DNA of 64,000 nucleotides from Agromyces sp. G08B096 (GCF_040267705.1 NZ_CP158374.1:2356001-2420000); one strand, 5' to 3'; shown: positions 35,517 through 46,292, counted from the first letter of the stretch. The notes: generated by a model from the letters alone, not told the origin. Made by a program: numbers and translations.

Positions 35517-36796
35517 GCGGCGTGGCGACCGCGGCTCCCGCGGCCTCCCGCACGCCGACCATCCGTGCCCGGCTGCGACGCGGGCGCACCCGGGTCGTGC
35601 TCGCCGTGCTGCTGCTCGTCGGCGGTGGCATCCTTCTCGCGCTTCGGGGCATCGGCGGCGGAGGCGGCACGCCGCTCGGCGCCTCCGATGCGACGCCGGT
35701 GGGCGCCAAGGCGCTCGTCCAGGTGCTCCGCGCGCAGGGCGTCGAGGTCGTCGAGGCGCGCAGCCTCGAGCGAGCCGTCGACGAGGCCGGTGCCGGGTCG
35801 AGCATCCTCCTCTACGACGCCGCCGGGTACCTCGGTCGCGAGCAGGCGCTCGAACTGGCCGAGGCTTCCGACCGGCTCGTCGTCGTGGCACCCGGGTTCG
35901 AGATCCTCGATGCGCTCGCCCCCGGCGTCCGGCACGCCGGCGCCGCGCTCGGCGACCTCGACGACGCGCGATGCGACTTCGGACCGGCCGAGCGCGCCGG
36001 CGCCCTCTCGGGCGAGCAGCGCCTCTTCTCGATCGATTCCGACGCGGCCGACGGCGGGTGGGTCGGCTGCTTCCCCGACGAGGAGCACGGCTTCGCCGTC
36101 GTCGCAGGCCCCGGCGCCGACGGTGGCGAACTGGTGTTCGTCGGCACGGAGGCGAGCTTCGCCAACGCCACCGTCGACGAGGCCGGCAACGCCGCGCTCG
36201 CGCTGGGGGTGACCGGCTCCGAGCGGCGCCTCGTGTGGTATCTCCCGGGGCCGGCGGACGCCGGGCCCGGCGGCCCGACGCTCGGCGAACTGACGCCGGA
36301 GTGGGTGAGCCCGGTCCTCGTCCTCGCTGCACTCGTCACCGTCGCCGCCGGGATCTGGCGGGGCCGGCGCTTCGGTCGCCTCGTCGTCGAAGACCTCCCC
36401 GTGCACGTGCCGGCCGGTGAGTCGGCCGTCGGCCGCGGCCGCCTGTACGCCGCCTCCTCGGCGCGGGAGCACGCCCTCGACCAGCTGCGGATGGGGACGA
36501 TCCGCCGGCTCGCGGCGACCCTGCGCCTGCCCCGCGCTGCGAACGTCGACGAGGTCGCCGGTGCAGCGGCCGCCGCGACCGGCACCGACGTGCGTTCCAT
36601 CCGGAGCCTGCTCGTCGACCACCCGCCCGAGGGCGATGCGCAACTGGTGGCGCTCGCCCGAGCGCTCGAGCAGCTCGAGCACGACGTCCACGAGACCCTC
36701 CGGCCGGCCCGCGGCGGCGAGCGGCGAGGCGCCGCGCCGCCGGGCACGCACCGCGACCGTCCCGAACGAGATGACCCGACAGGAAGGCGACCATGA
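35513..36796 (+). CDS. DUF4350 domain membrane protein
   Basis: 427 residues, GTGA overlap with the DUF4129 gene. One N-terminal membrane segment (about 28-46), a DUF4350 extracytoplasmic domain (about 55-250; VVEARSLERAVDEAGAGSSILLYD) resembling a glutamine-amidotransferase-like fold without its catalytic Cys, then a second membrane segment (about 263-283) and a cytoplasmic tail with a charged end. It fits the usual DUF4129-DUF4350-MoxR-DUF58 order. Confidence 0.85.
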   Translation: MSGVATAAPAASRTPTIRARLRRGRTRVVLAVLLLVGGGILLALRGIGGGGGTPLGASDATPVGAKALVQVLRAQGVEVVEARSLERAVDEAGAGSSILLYDAAGYLGREQALELAEASDRLVVVAPGFEILDALAPGVRHAGAALGDLDDARCDFGPAERAGALSGEQRLFSIDSDAADGGWVGCFPDEEHGFAVVAGPGADGGELVFVGTEASFANATVDEAGNAALALGVTGSERRLVWYLPGPADAGPGGPTLGELTPEWVSPVLVLAALVTVAAGIWRGRRFGRLVVEDLPVHVPAGESAVGRGRLYAASSAREHALDQLRMGTIRRLAATLRLPRAANVDEVAGAAAAATGTDVRSIRSLLVDHPPEGDAQLVALARALEQLEHDVHETLRPARGGERRGAAPPGTHRDRPERDDPTGRRP

Positions 36797-37764
36797 CCGA
36801 TCAGACCCCGACCGACGACGAGCTCCGGGGGGCGCTCGACCGGGTGCGCACCGAGGTCGGCAAGGCCGTCGTCGGGCAGGACGGCGCGGTGACGGGCCTC
36901 ATCATCGCGTTGCTCTCCCACGGCCACGTGCTGCTCGAGGGCGTGCCCGGCGTGGCGAAGACCCTGCTGGTGCGCACCCTCAGCCGCACCCTCCGGCTCG
37001 AGACGCGCCGCGTGCAGTTCACCCCCGACCTCATGCCCGGCGATGTCACCGGTTCGCTCGCCTACGATCCGCGGACGGGCGAGTTCGCCTTCCGGGAGGG
37101 GCCGGTGTTCACGAACATCCTGCTCGCGGACGAGATCAACCGGACGCCGCCCAAGACGCAGTCGGCGCTGCTCGAGGCGATGGAGGAGCGCCAGGTCTCC
37201 GCCGACGGCGTGACCCGCCCGCTGCCCGAGCCGTTCCTCGTCGCGGCGACGCAGAACCCCATCGAGTACGAGGGCACTTACGCGCTGCCGGAGGCGCAGC
37301 TCGACCGGTTCCTGCTGAAGCTCGTGCTCGAGGTCCCCGAACGCACCGCCGAGGTGGCCATGCTGCGCCGCCACGCCGACGGGTTCGACCCGCACGACCT
37401 GGCTGCGGCCGGTGTCGAGCCCGTGATCGGGGCCCCTGAGCTCGCCGCGGCGCGGGCCGCGGCGGCCAGGGTCGGCGTGACCGACGACGTGCTCGCCTAC
37501 CTCGTCGACCTCGCCCGCGCCACGCGCGTGAGCCCGTCCCTCCGGCTCGGGGTGAGCCCGCGCGGGGTCGCGGGGCTGCTCACCGCGTCGAAGGCGTGGG
37601 CCTGGCTCACCGGATACGACTCCCTCATCCCCGACCACGTGCAGGCGATGCTCCTGCCCGTGTGGCGGCACCGCGTGCAACTGCGCCCCGAGGCCGAGCT
37701 CGAGGGCGTCTCGGTCGACCAGGTGCTGCGCGGCATCATGCAGCAGGTGCAGGTGCCGCTCTGA
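36793..37764 (+). CDS. MoxR family AAA+ ATPase
   Basis: 323 residues, ATGA overlap. Walker A GVPGVAKT (50-57), Walker B ILLADEINRTPPKTQSALLEAMEE, sensor ATQNPIEYEGTYALPEAQLDRFLLK. MoxR ATPases act as chaperones that assemble or load cofactors into VWA-containing partners, here probably the DUF58 product encoded 1 bp downstream. Complete. Confidence 0.96.
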   Translation: MTDQTPTDDELRGALDRVRTEVGKAVVGQDGAVTGLIIALLSHGHVLLEGVPGVAKTLLVRTLSRTLRLETRRVQFTPDLMPGDVTGSLAYDPRTGEFAFREGPVFTNILLADEINRTPPKTQSALLEAMEERQVSADGVTRPLPEPFLVAATQNPIEYEGTYALPEAQLDRFLLKLVLEVPERTAEVAMLRRHADGFDPHDLAAAGVEPVIGAPELAAARAAAARVGVTDDVLAYLVDLARATRVSPSLRLGVSPRGVAGLLTASKAWAWLTGYDSLIPDHVQAMLLPVWRHRVQLRPEAELEGVSVDQVLRGIMQQVQVPL

Positions 37765-37765
37765 G

Positions 37766-39106
37766 ATGGCGGTGACCGGTCGGTTCGTGTGGCTCGTCGC
37801 CGCGGGGGTGGTCCCCGTGGTGCTCGCCGGGGTGTTCGCCGGCCCGGGAGCGGCGTGGCTCGCTCTGCTCGGGTGGCTGCTCGTGGCCGTCGGCGCCGGG
37901 GCGGTGGACCTCTCGCTCGCCGCGTCGCCGCGGCAGGTGGGCCTGTCGCGCGAGCTGCCCGAGCGCGTCCGGCTCGGAGAGAGCGTCAGCGCGTCGCTCC
38001 TCGTGGCGAACCTGGGCTCGCGCACGCTCCGCGCGAGCGTACGGGACGCGTGGCAGCCCTCGGCGGGCGCGTCGGGCGCGGGCCGCGGCCGGCTCGTCGT
38101 CCCGCCGGGCGAACGGCGACGGATGACCCTCCGCCTGACGCCCTGGCGCCGCGGGGACCGCCGGGTCGCGGACGTCACGATCCGCTCGGCGGGGCCGCTC
38201 GGTCTGTGGCTGCGCCAGGCGACGCTCGCGGCACCGGGGCGGGTGCGCGTGCTGCCGCCGTTCGCGTCCCGCGTGCACCTGCCGTCGCGGTTGACGAGGC
38301 TCCGCGAGCTCGACGGCCGCACGCCGCTGCTCGTGCGCGGCCAGGGCACGGAGTTCGACTCGATCCGCGAATACGTGCGGGGCGACGACGTGCGCTCGAT
38401 CGACTGGCGAGCCACGGCGCGGCGCCCCGACCCCGAGGCGCCCGGGTCGTCGAAGCTGATGGTGCGCACGTGGCGGCCCGAGCGCGACCGCCGGATCGTG
38501 ATCGTCGTCGACACCTCGCGCACCGCCGCGGCGCGGGTCGGCGACGAGCCGCGCCTCGACACGGCGTTCGAGTCGGCGCTGCTTCTGGCCGCGCTCGCGG
38601 CGCACGCGGGCGACCGGGTCGACTTCCTCGCGTGGGATCGCCGGGTCCGCGGCCGGGTGCACGGGGCGAGCGCCGGCGATCTGCTCGCCCGCATGGTCGA
38701 CGCCATGGCCACGATCGACGCCGAGCTCATCGAGGCCGACTGGGCCGCCGTTCCGGGGCAGGTGCGCCGTCTCACGAGCCGGCACGCGCTCGTCGTCCTG
38801 CTCACGGGCGTGGACTCCCCCGGCAACGCCAGAGGGCTGCTCGCGATGCTTCCGCAGCTGACGGCGCGGCACACGGTCCTCGTCGCCTCGGTCACCGACC
38901 CGGATGTGGTGGAAGCCAGCCGCCGCCGCGACGAGCTGGCCGAGGTGTACCGGGCGGCGGCCGCCGAGCGGGCGCTCATCGACGCCGATCGGGTGGCGGC
39001 CGCGATCCGCCGGCTCGGCGCCGATGTGGTCAGCGCGCCGCCGGCGCAATTGCCGCCGGCCCTTGCCGACCGGTACCTCGAGCTGAAGGCCGCTGGCCGC
39101 CTCTGA
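37766..39106 (+). CDS. DUF58 domain protein
   Basis: 446 residues starting just after the MoxR stop. Two N-terminal membrane segments (about 5-50), then the DUF58 signature near residue 192 (GQGTEFDSIREYVRGDDVRSIDW) and a VWA-like domain with IVIVVDTSRTAAAR (metal-site DxS). Partner of MoxR. The C-terminal part ends DRYLELKAAGRL. Membrane-bound and cytoplasm-facing by topology. Confidence 0.92.
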   Translation: MAVTGRFVWLVAAGVVPVVLAGVFAGPGAAWLALLGWLLVAVGAGAVDLSLAASPRQVGLSRELPERVRLGESVSASLLVANLGSRTLRASVRDAWQPSAGASGAGRGRLVVPPGERRRMTLRLTPWRRGDRRVADVTIRSAGPLGLWLRQATLAAPGRVRVLPPFASRVHLPSRLTRLRELDGRTPLLVRGQGTEFDSIREYVRGDDVRSIDWRATARRPDPEAPGSSKLMVRTWRPERDRRIVIVVDTSRTAAARVGDEPRLDTAFESALLLAALAAHAGDRVDFLAWDRRVRGRVHGASAGDLLARMVDAMATIDAELIEADWAAVPGQVRRLTSRHALVVLLTGVDSPGNARGLLAMLPQLTARHTVLVASVTDPDVVEASRRRDELAEVYRAAAAERALIDADRVAAAIRRLGADVVSAPPAQLPPALADRYLELKAAGRL

Positions 39107-39134
39107 GTCGGCGCCGCCCTTCGGCCGGGCCGCC

Positions 39135-39150
39135 GAGCCGCGCGCGGCTC
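39135..39150. terminator. GC-rich palindrome between convergent DUF58 and SpoIIM genes
   Basis: GAGCCGCGCGCGGCTC is a perfect 16-bp palindrome in the 81-bp gap between two convergent stops. It may act as a bidirectional terminator; no T-run. Confidence 0.45.
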
Positions 39151-39187
39151 CGGCGAGCAGCCGGCGCGGAGAGTGATGGTCAGCCGG

Positions 39188-40186
39188 TCAGCCGGCCACG
39201 ATGCGCCGGGCGCCGGCGTCGGCCTCGTCGAGGTCACCGGTCGCGCCCTCCGAAGCGGCACGGCGGCCGAGCACCAGCATGTACGCGAGGAAGCCCGCGA
39301 GGGCGAGCGCGCCGATGCCGATCTTCACCGCCCACGGCCAGGGCGCCGGCGTCACGAACCCTTCGATGATGCCGGAGACGAACAGGAAGAACACCAGCCC
39401 GATCGCCACGCCGAAGAGGGCGCGCGCGTCCTCCGCGAGCGCTTGGCCGCGGCTTCGCGGGCCAGGTGCGATCCAGGCCCAGAAGATCCGGAGCCCGGCC
39501 GCGGCCGCGACGAACACGCAGGTGAGCTCGAGCAGGCCGTGCGGGGCGATGTAGAGGAAGAACGCGTCGGCCTGGTCGTGGGCGAACATGACGGCTGCCG
39601 TGCTTCCGAGGCCGACCGCGTTCTGCATGATGACGTACGGCACCCAGACCCCCGTGATGCCGAAGGCGATGCACTGGGCGGCGATCCACGCGTTGTTCGT
39701 CCACACCGAGCCCGCGAACGAGGCGGCCGGGTGCTCCGAGTAGTAGGCGACGAACCCTTCGTCGGCGAGCTGGCGGAGGTCGGCCTCGGAGCCGAGGCTC
39801 GCGAGCGCGCGCGGGTCTGCGCTGAGCCACCACGCGACGAGCCCCGAGATCAGCACTGTCGCCGCAGCCACCGCCAGCGTGAGCCAGCGGAGCCGGTACA
39901 GCGCGGCGGGCAACGACTGCACCGCGAACCGCGTGAGCAGCACCATCGGGTTCTCTGGGGCACCGGTGAAGCGGAGCCTGGCGCGCGCGAGCGAGATCGA
40001 GAGGCGGTCGCCGAGCGGGGTCGAGCCCGCCGTCGTCTGGATGAGCGAGAGATCGGATGCCGCGGCCTGGTAGCGCTCGATCAGCTCGTCGGCTTCGGCA
40101 CCGGTGAGGCGCCGTTTCGACCTCCCGAGCGCGTCGAGGCGCTGCCATTCGTCGTGGCGGGCGGAGGCGATCGCGTCGAGGTCCAT
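39188..40186 (-). CDS. Stage II sporulation protein M (SpoIIM) family membrane protein
   Basis: 332 residues. The cytoplasmic N-terminal third (RHDEWQRLDALGRSKRRLTGAEADELIERY) is followed by about six membrane segments, with FFLYIAPHGLLELTCVFVAAAAGL as the family signature. In this non-spore-forming context it is a fixed neighbour of MoxR/DUF58 and RDD genes and is probably a membrane transporter-like or assembly protein. Its start is 17 bp from the divergent RDD gene; a TAGTAT box 8 bases upstream suggests a leaderless mRNA. Confidence 0.88.
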   Translation of the reverse strand: MDLDAIASARHDEWQRLDALGRSKRRLTGAEADELIERYQAAASDLSLIQTTAGSTPLGDRLSISLARARLRFTGAPENPMVLLTRFAVQSLPAALYRLRWLTLAVAAATVLISGLVAWWLSADPRALASLGSEADLRQLADEGFVAYYSEHPAASFAGSVWTNNAWIAAQCIAFGITGVWVPYVIMQNAVGLGSTAAVMFAHDQADAFFLYIAPHGLLELTCVFVAAAAGLRIFWAWIAPGPRSRGQALAEDARALFGVAIGLVFFLFVSGIIEGFVTPAPWPWAVKIGIGALALAGFLAYMLVLGRRAASEGATGDLDEADAGARRIVAG

Positions 40187-40194
40187 CTGCTTGA

Positions 40195-40200
40195 ATACTA
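40195..40200 (-). promoter_or_regulatory. -10 box TAGTAT for leaderless SpoIIM-family gene
   Basis: TAGTAT read on the minus strand, 8 bases before the ATG at 40186, the spacing at which transcription would begin near the start codon. Confidence 0.5.
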
Positions 40201-40203
40201 GCC

Positions 40204-41055
40204 ATGTCCGAGCCCGCGCCCCGCGACCGGTTCGCCACCGCCGGCGCCGACGATCCGCTCGTCACCGGCGAGGCCGTAGCGCTCGACGTCCGGCCCGCGA
40301 GCGCCCTCATCCGCGGCGGTGGCACGGCCATCGATGTGCTGCTGAGCGTGGCGCTGCTCGCCGGTGTCGCGCTCGCCCTCCTCAACCTCTCCCTCGATGA
40401 GGCGGCCGTCCGTGCCGTTGCGATCACGAGCCTCGTGGTCGTGCTGGTGGTAGTGCCGACCGCCATCGAGACCGCGACGCGCGGCCGCTCCCTCGGCAAG
40501 CTCGCGCTCGGCCTCCGCGTGGTTCGCGACGACGGCGGGGCGACGGGCTTCCGGCACGCGTTCGTCCGCGCCCTCACCGGCGTCCTCGAGATCTATCTGA
40601 CGTTCGGCGGACTCGCCGTCCTGGTCGGGTTCCTCACCCCGTCGTCGAAGCGGCTCGGCGACGTCCTGGCCGGCACGCACGCCCAGGTGGAGCGGGCTCC
40701 CCGGGTGGTGACCCAGACCTTCGGCGTGCCGACGGCACTTGCGAGCTGGGCCGTCGTCGCCGACGTCGGACGCCTGCCCGACCCCCTCGAGCGGCGAGTC
40801 GCCTCGTTCTTCCGGACCGCCGGTCACCTCGTCCCCGCGAGCCGGGCGCGCGTTGCGGAGTCCCTCGCCGCTGAGGTCGCCCCGTACGTCGAGCCGGTTC
40901 CCCAGGTGCCGGCCGAGCTCTTCCTCGCCGGCGTGGTCGCCCTCCGCCGCGAGCGGGACCTCACCGCCCTCCGCCTCGAGCGCGAGCGGCTCGAGGCGCT
41001 CGCTCCCGTGCTCGACGCTCGGCCCGTCGGCTTCCCCGTTCGATCCGACGCCTGA
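40204..41055 (+). CDS. RDD family membrane protein
   Basis: 283 residues. N-terminal cytoplasmic stretch with RPASALIRGGGTAIDVLLSV, then four membrane segments (about 45-65, 73-92, 128-150 and a weaker one), with RSLGKLALGLRVVRDDGG in the RDD signature region. The C-terminal ~110 residues are cytoplasmic and rich in Arg/Glu helices. RDD proteins are proposed transporters; the pairing with SpoIIM/MoxR genes suggests a shared envelope role. Ends inside a terminator hairpin. Confidence 0.87.
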   Translation: MSEPAPRDRFATAGADDPLVTGEAVALDVRPASALIRGGGTAIDVLLSVALLAGVALALLNLSLDEAAVRAVAITSLVVVLVVVPTAIETATRGRSLGKLALGLRVVRDDGGATGFRHAFVRALTGVLEIYLTFGGLAVLVGFLTPSSKRLGDVLAGTHAQVERAPRVVTQTFGVPTALASWAVVADVGRLPDPLERRVASFFRTAGHLVPASRARVAESLAAEVAPYVEPVPQVPAELFLAGVVALRRERDLTALRLERERLEALAPVLDARPVGFPVRSDA

Positions 41056-41082
41056 GGGGATGCCCGGGCGGGACATCCCCTC
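41054..41082. terminator. Terminator between RDD and ahcY genes
   Basis: 9-bp stem GAGGGGATG / CATCCCCTC with an 11-nt loop, starting within the RDD stop codon and lying between convergent genes. Confidence 0.7.
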
Positions 41083-41113
41083 GTGTTCCGGTCGCGTGCG
41101 CGACCGGGGTCGC

Positions 41114-42595
<1,482 letters not shown>

Positions 42596-42626
42596 GGCCC
42601 TATTCTCGCAGGCCGCGCGCCGGGGG

Positions 42627-44060
42627 TCAGCCGCGAATGAGCGCCAGGACCTCGTCGCGGACGCGGACCATGGTCGCCTCATCCGCGCCCTCGGCGTTCA
42701 GCCGCAGCAGCGGCTCCGTGTTGGAGGGGCGGACGTTGAACCACCAGAACGGCTCGTCCTGCCCGGTGATGCCCGTCACGGTCAGGCCGTCGAACTCCTC
42801 GAACTCGGCGCGTCCGGTGAACGCCTCGACGATGCGCGTGTACGCCGCAGGCACGTCGTCGACGGTCGAGTTGATCTCGCCCGACATCACGTACGGCGTG
42901 TAGCGCCGCGACAGCTCGGAGAGCGGCTCGTCGTGCGCGCCGAACTCGGCGAGCACGTGCATGGCCGCGAGCATGCCGTTATCGGCGCCCCAGAAGTCGC
43001 GGAAGTAGTAGTGCGCCGAGTGCTCGCCGCCGAAGACCGCGCCGGTCTCCTTCATTCGGTCTTTGATGAGCGAGTGGCCGACACGCGTGCGCACCGGCGT
43101 CGCACCGGCCCGCTCGATGGCCTCGGGCACGGCCTGCGACGTGATGAGGTTGTGGATGACGCTCACGTCGGCCTCTCCGGCCGCGCGCACCCGCGCGATC
43201 TCGCGAAGCGCCACGATCGCCGCGACGGCCGACGGGTTCACGGCGCCGCCGCGCTCGTCGACGACGAAGCAGCGGTCGGCGTCACCGTCGAAGGCCAGGC
43301 CCAAGTCGGCGCCGTGCTCGACGACCGCGCGCTGGAGGTCGACCAGGTTCGCCGGCTCGAGCGGATTCGCCTCGTGGTTGGGGAACGTGCCGTCGAGCTC
43401 GAAGTAGAGGGGCACGATCTCGAGCGGGAGGCCGGGCAGGCCGGCGGCCTCGCCGAGCACCGCCGGCACCGTCAGCCCGCCCATGCCGTTGCCGGCGTCG
43501 ACGACGACCTTCAGCGGCCGGATCGAGGACAGGTCGACGAGGGAGCGGAGGTACGCGGCGTAGTCGCCGAGCACGTCGGCCTCCATGACGGCACCGGGCT
43601 CCGCGACGCGCTCGATGCCGGACTCGAGATAGGCGGCCGCGCGGTCGCGGATCGCGGCGAGCCCCGTGTCGAGCGAGATGCCCTGGGCTCCCGCGCGGGA
43701 GAACTTGATGCCGTTGTACGCCGCAGGGTTGTGGCTCGCCGTGAACATCGCCGCCGGCGCGTCGAGCGACCCGGAGGCGAAGTAGCTCTCGTCGGTCGAG
43801 CACAGCCCGATCGCGACGACGTCGGCGCCACGAGCGGTCGCGCCACGGGCGAAGGCCGCGGCGAACCCCGGCGAGGATTCGCGCATGTCGTGGCCGACGA
43901 CGATGCGGCCGCCGGCCGCGCCGACCTCGTCGACGAACCCGGCCCCGAGGGCCGCGACGATCTCGTCGGTGAGCCCCTCGCCGACGATGCCCCGGACGTC
44001 GTAGGCCTTGACGACGGCGTCGAGCGGGGAACGGCTGGGAGTGGAGTCGGTCGAATTCAC
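42627..44060 (-). CDS. manB: Phosphomannomutase/phosphoglucomutase
   Basis: 477 residues. Moves phosphate between C6 and C1 of mannose (and often glucose), feeding GDP-mannose. Phosphoserine S109 sits in TASHNP; the metal loop [13 protein letters not shown] and sugar-specificity region [13 protein letters not shown] follow, with C-terminal phosphate-binding [13 protein letters not shown] start overlaps the DUF3499 stop by four bases, and a TAGGTT box 7 bases upstream suggests an additional leaderless transcript. Confidence 0.96.
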   Translation of the reverse strand: MNSTDSTPSRSPLDAVVKAYDVRGIVGEGLTDEIVAALGAGFVDEVGAAGGRIVVGHDMRESSPGFAAAFARGATARGADVVAIGLCSTDESYFASGSLDAPAAMFTASHNPAAYNGIKFSRAGAQGISLDTGLAAIRDRAAAYLESGIERVAEPGAVMEADVLGDYAAYLRSLVDLSSIRPLKVVVDAGNGMGGLTVPAVLGEAAGLPGLPLEIVPLYFELDGTFPNHEANPLEPANLVDLQRAVVEHGADLGLAFDGDADRCFVVDERGGAVNPSAVAAIVALREIARVRAAGEADVSVIHNLITSQAVPEAIERAGATPVRTRVGHSLIKDRMKETGAVFGGEHSAHYYFRDFWGADNGMLAAMHVLAEFGAHDEPLSELSRRYTPYVMSGEINSTVDDVPAAYTRIVEAFTGRAEFEEFDGLTVTGITGQDEPFWWFNVRPSNTEPLLRLNAEGADEATMVRVRDEVLALIRG

Positions 44061-44272
44061 GCTGTGAAACCTACCTCACCGAGCGGCAGGTGCCGCACGA
44101 CCTGCCACCCGCGGGGCGCCGACGTGCGCTCGGCGTGGCGGGCGCACAGGTCGTACCCGTGCGGCTCGGGGCGGGGCGCGAGCGGGCCCAGCACGGCGAG
44201 CGAGTCGGCGTAGTCGTAGGTGAGCGTCGCCACCGCCTCGGCGGTGCATGCGGTGCGCGAACAGCGTCTCAT
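44057..44272 (-). CDS. DUF3499 family protein
   Basis: 71 residues from ATG 44272. Cysteine pairs C4/C9 (RRCSRTACTAEA) and C43 with H46 (DLCARHAERT) suggest a small zinc ribbon. The family is confined to actinobacteria and sits between manB and the zincin/whiB genes. Function unknown. A TAATCT box 10 bases upstream could serve as -10. Confidence 0.88.
   Translation of the reverse strand: MRRCSRTACTAEAVATLTYDYADSLAVLGPLAPRPEPHGYDLCARHAERTSAPRGWQVVRHLPLGEVGFTA
44068..44073 (-). promoter_or_regulatory. -10 box TAGGTT for leaderless manB
   Basis: TAGGTT on the minus strand followed by 7 bases and the manB GTG; it lies within the DUF3499 coding end, so manB may be transcribed on its own as well as from upstream. 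Confidence 0.45.
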
Positions 44273-44305
44273 GGCACCGAACAGATTAGCGACGGTCGCG
44301 GACAT

Positions 44306-44311
44306 TACGAT
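44306..44311 (+). promoter_or_regulatory. -10 box TACGAT for leaderless zincin-fold gene
   Basis: TACGAT followed by 7 bases and ATG 44319. This spacing favours 44319 over the in-frame ATG at 44310, which overlaps the box. Confidence 0.5.
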
Positions 44312-44318
44312 GGATCGC

Positions 44319-44762
44319 ATGCCTCGCCCACGCCGTGTCGCGTCCACGCCGAGGTCGCCCAGGCGCCTCGCCCACGATCGGCACGGCCGCGGACTCCGCT
44401 CGCCCGTCACCGGGCCGCACCTGCCGCTGCTGCGCACGCGCGTCGATGAGTTCGACCTGACGGTCGCGACGACCGCCTCGTACCTCCGCGGCCTGTGGCC
44501 CGAGCTCGAAGGCGTGGTGTTCGAGGTGGCACAAGGACCCGCCGAGGCCATCCACGACGACCACGTCGACCGCTGGAAGGTCTTCCACGACGAACGGCGC
44601 ATCACGTTCTACCGCCTGCCGATCGTGCGGTTCCTCCGGCTCCAGGAGGGCGAGGATCGCGACGAGAAGCTCCTGGTCGAGTCCTGCGTTTATCGCGCCG
44701 TCGCCGACCTCCTCGGCAAGGATCCGTGGGAGCTCGCGCCCGGCCGGTACCGGCACCTCTGA
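44319..44762 (+). CDS. Metallopeptidase-family (DUF1025/zincin-fold) protein lacking HExxH
   Basis: 147 residues with a basic Pro/Arg N-terminus. The position (divergent from DUF3499, near whiB) and the sequence (VDEFDLTVATTASYLRGLWPELEGVVFEVAQGP) match the actinobacterial minimal-zincin family. The expected HExxHxxG helix reads LLVESCVYRAVADLLG, so the zinc histidines are missing. It is probably not an active protease. Start chosen from the promoter spacing. Confidence 0.7.
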   Translation: MPRPRRVASTPRSPRRLAHDRHGRGLRSPVTGPHLPLLRTRVDEFDLTVATTASYLRGLWPELEGVVFEVAQGPAEAIHDDHVDRWKVFHDERRITFYRLPIVRFLRLQEGEDRDEKLLVESCVYRAVADLLGKDPWELAPGRYRHL

Positions 44763-44837
44763 CCCGGAGCAGCCGCGCCCGGCCCACCGGTCGGAAGAGC
44801 AGGGCCATGACCGAGCCGCGGCCGAGCCGCGATGCGA

Positions 44838-46292
44838 TCAGTGCGGGAAGACGCGGATCGGCGCATCCGTCGGACCCGGCGGCTCGACCGGCGCCGACGC
44901 GATGACCCGCCCCCCGTCGTAGGCGACGGCGCCGTGCAGGCCGGCCGCCTCCCGCAGGGTGACCCCGTCGCCCGCGGTGAGCCCGATCGAGGCTCTGCCG
45001 CCGGCCGGGACCTCGACGGTACGTTCGGACCCGCCGGTGACGAGGACCGCGGCGACCGCGGCATCCCCCGGATTCACGAGATGCAGGGTCGGCGAGGGAG
45101 CGTCTGCGACCGCGATGGCGGTGTCGCCGATCAGCGGGGAGGTCGCGGTGAACCAGGCGAAGTCGCCGGGGTCGCCGACCGACCGCGTGTCACCGCTCGC
45201 CGGGACCGGGGCGACGCTCGTGCGCGCCGCAGCGACGACGGGCGCATCGGCGTCGATCGCGACGGTGTACTCGCCCGCGCGCAGTTCGCCGAGCGGCACC
45301 TCGGTGACCTGGCCGGGCACCAGGCGGACGTCGAACGTCGTCCCCGCGCCGCCTCCGGCACCCTGCACCTCGACCGCGGCCTCGACGGGTTCCTCCCCCG
45401 GCGCGAACAGGCGGAGCGCGGGGAAGGCGTCGCCGTCGAGATGGTCCTCGCCGACGGCGGCACCGCCGGCCTCGGCCACGAGCACGCCCGGGATCACCTG
45501 GGTGCGGGCCGGAGCCGCGGCAGCCCCGACCAGGTCGGCGCCCGCGGGCACGAGGCCGTCGATCGACGTCTGCTGCAGGCTCGCGGCGATCCGTCCGCCC
45601 GTCGCGACCACGTGCACCACCGGGGCGCTGAGGTCGGGGGCGAGCCCGGCGAGCGACACGACGCGCTGCTGGTGCGGCGGGACCCGGATCCCGAGCGCCG
45701 ACGGCGCGTCCACGGGCCCCGCCTCGCCCGAGATCCGGAGGTCGACCGTCGCCGCGACATCCGAGGGATTGGCGAGGAGCACGAGCGTGACCCGGCCGAG
45801 CGCCGTCGATCCGCCGACGAGCCAGGACTCCGCGACGGCTTCGGCGCATGAGGCGACGGCGAGACCCGAGATCGTCTCCGTGTCGGCGACCTGCGCCTGC
45901 GTCCCGGCGAGGAGGCCCGCGTCCACCGCTCCCGGTTCGGCCACGAGCGCGACCGGCCCGCCGTCGGCGTCGGCATCGGGGTTCTCCGGGGCCTCGACCG
46001 GCACCTCCTCGACCAGTCCGCTCGCCGGTTCGACCTGGGTCACGAGCGTCGTGCCGCCGAACGACGTGGCCGTCGTGGCCGACGCGGCGTCGTCGGCGAG
46101 GGCCAGCACGGGGCCCGGGCAGACCCGCACCTCCTGCGCTTCGGCCGGCTCGACGACGACAGACGACGGCTCCGCCCGATGTTCCGGCCATGGCACCAGG
46201 AGCCCGGTTGCGACGAGCGCGCCACCGGCGGCCAGGGCGGCGACGCCCGCGAGCGTGCGGGTCCCTGCGGAGAGCAGGATGCGGCTAGCCAC
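44838..46292 (-). CDS. DUF5719 family membrane-anchored protein
   Basis: 484 residues from GTG 46292, which overlaps the glycosyltransferase stop by 8 bases. One N-terminal membrane segment (about 13-34), then an extracellular Ala/Val/Gly/Pro-rich beta protein with repeated modules (VTLVLLANPSDVAATVDLRI; TLHLVNPGDAAVAAVLVTG), consistent with DUF5719. Two cysteines only. It is always found after the GT2/membrane fusion in related genomes as far as I know; a role at the cell surface is inferred. Confidence 0.75.
   Translation of the reverse strand: MASRILLSAGTRTLAGVAALAAGGALVATGLLVPWPEHRAEPSSVVVEPAEAQEVRVCPGPVLALADDAASATTATSFGGTTLVTQVEPASGLVEEVPVEAPENPDADADGGPVALVAEPGAVDAGLLAGTQAQVADTETISGLAVASCAEAVAESWLVGGSTALGRVTLVLLANPSDVAATVDLRISGEAGPVDAPSALGIRVPPHQQRVVSLAGLAPDLSAPVVHVVATGGRIAASLQQTSIDGLVPAGADLVGAAAAPARTQVIPGVLVAEAGGAAVGEDHLDGDAFPALRLFAPGEEPVEAAVEVQGAGGGAGTTFDVRLVPGQVTEVPLGELRAGEYTVAIDADAPVVAAARTSVAPVPASGDTRSVGDPGDFAWFTATSPLIGDTAIAVADAPSPTLHLVNPGDAAVAAVLVTGGSERTVEVPAGGRASIGLTAGDGVTLREAAGLHGAVAYDGGRVIASAPVEPPGPTDAPIRVFPH

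Noticed and set aside
35812-39261. An 1149-codon minus-strand open frame
   Set aside because: Antisense to DUF4350, MoxR and DUF58, all of which carry intact family motifs.
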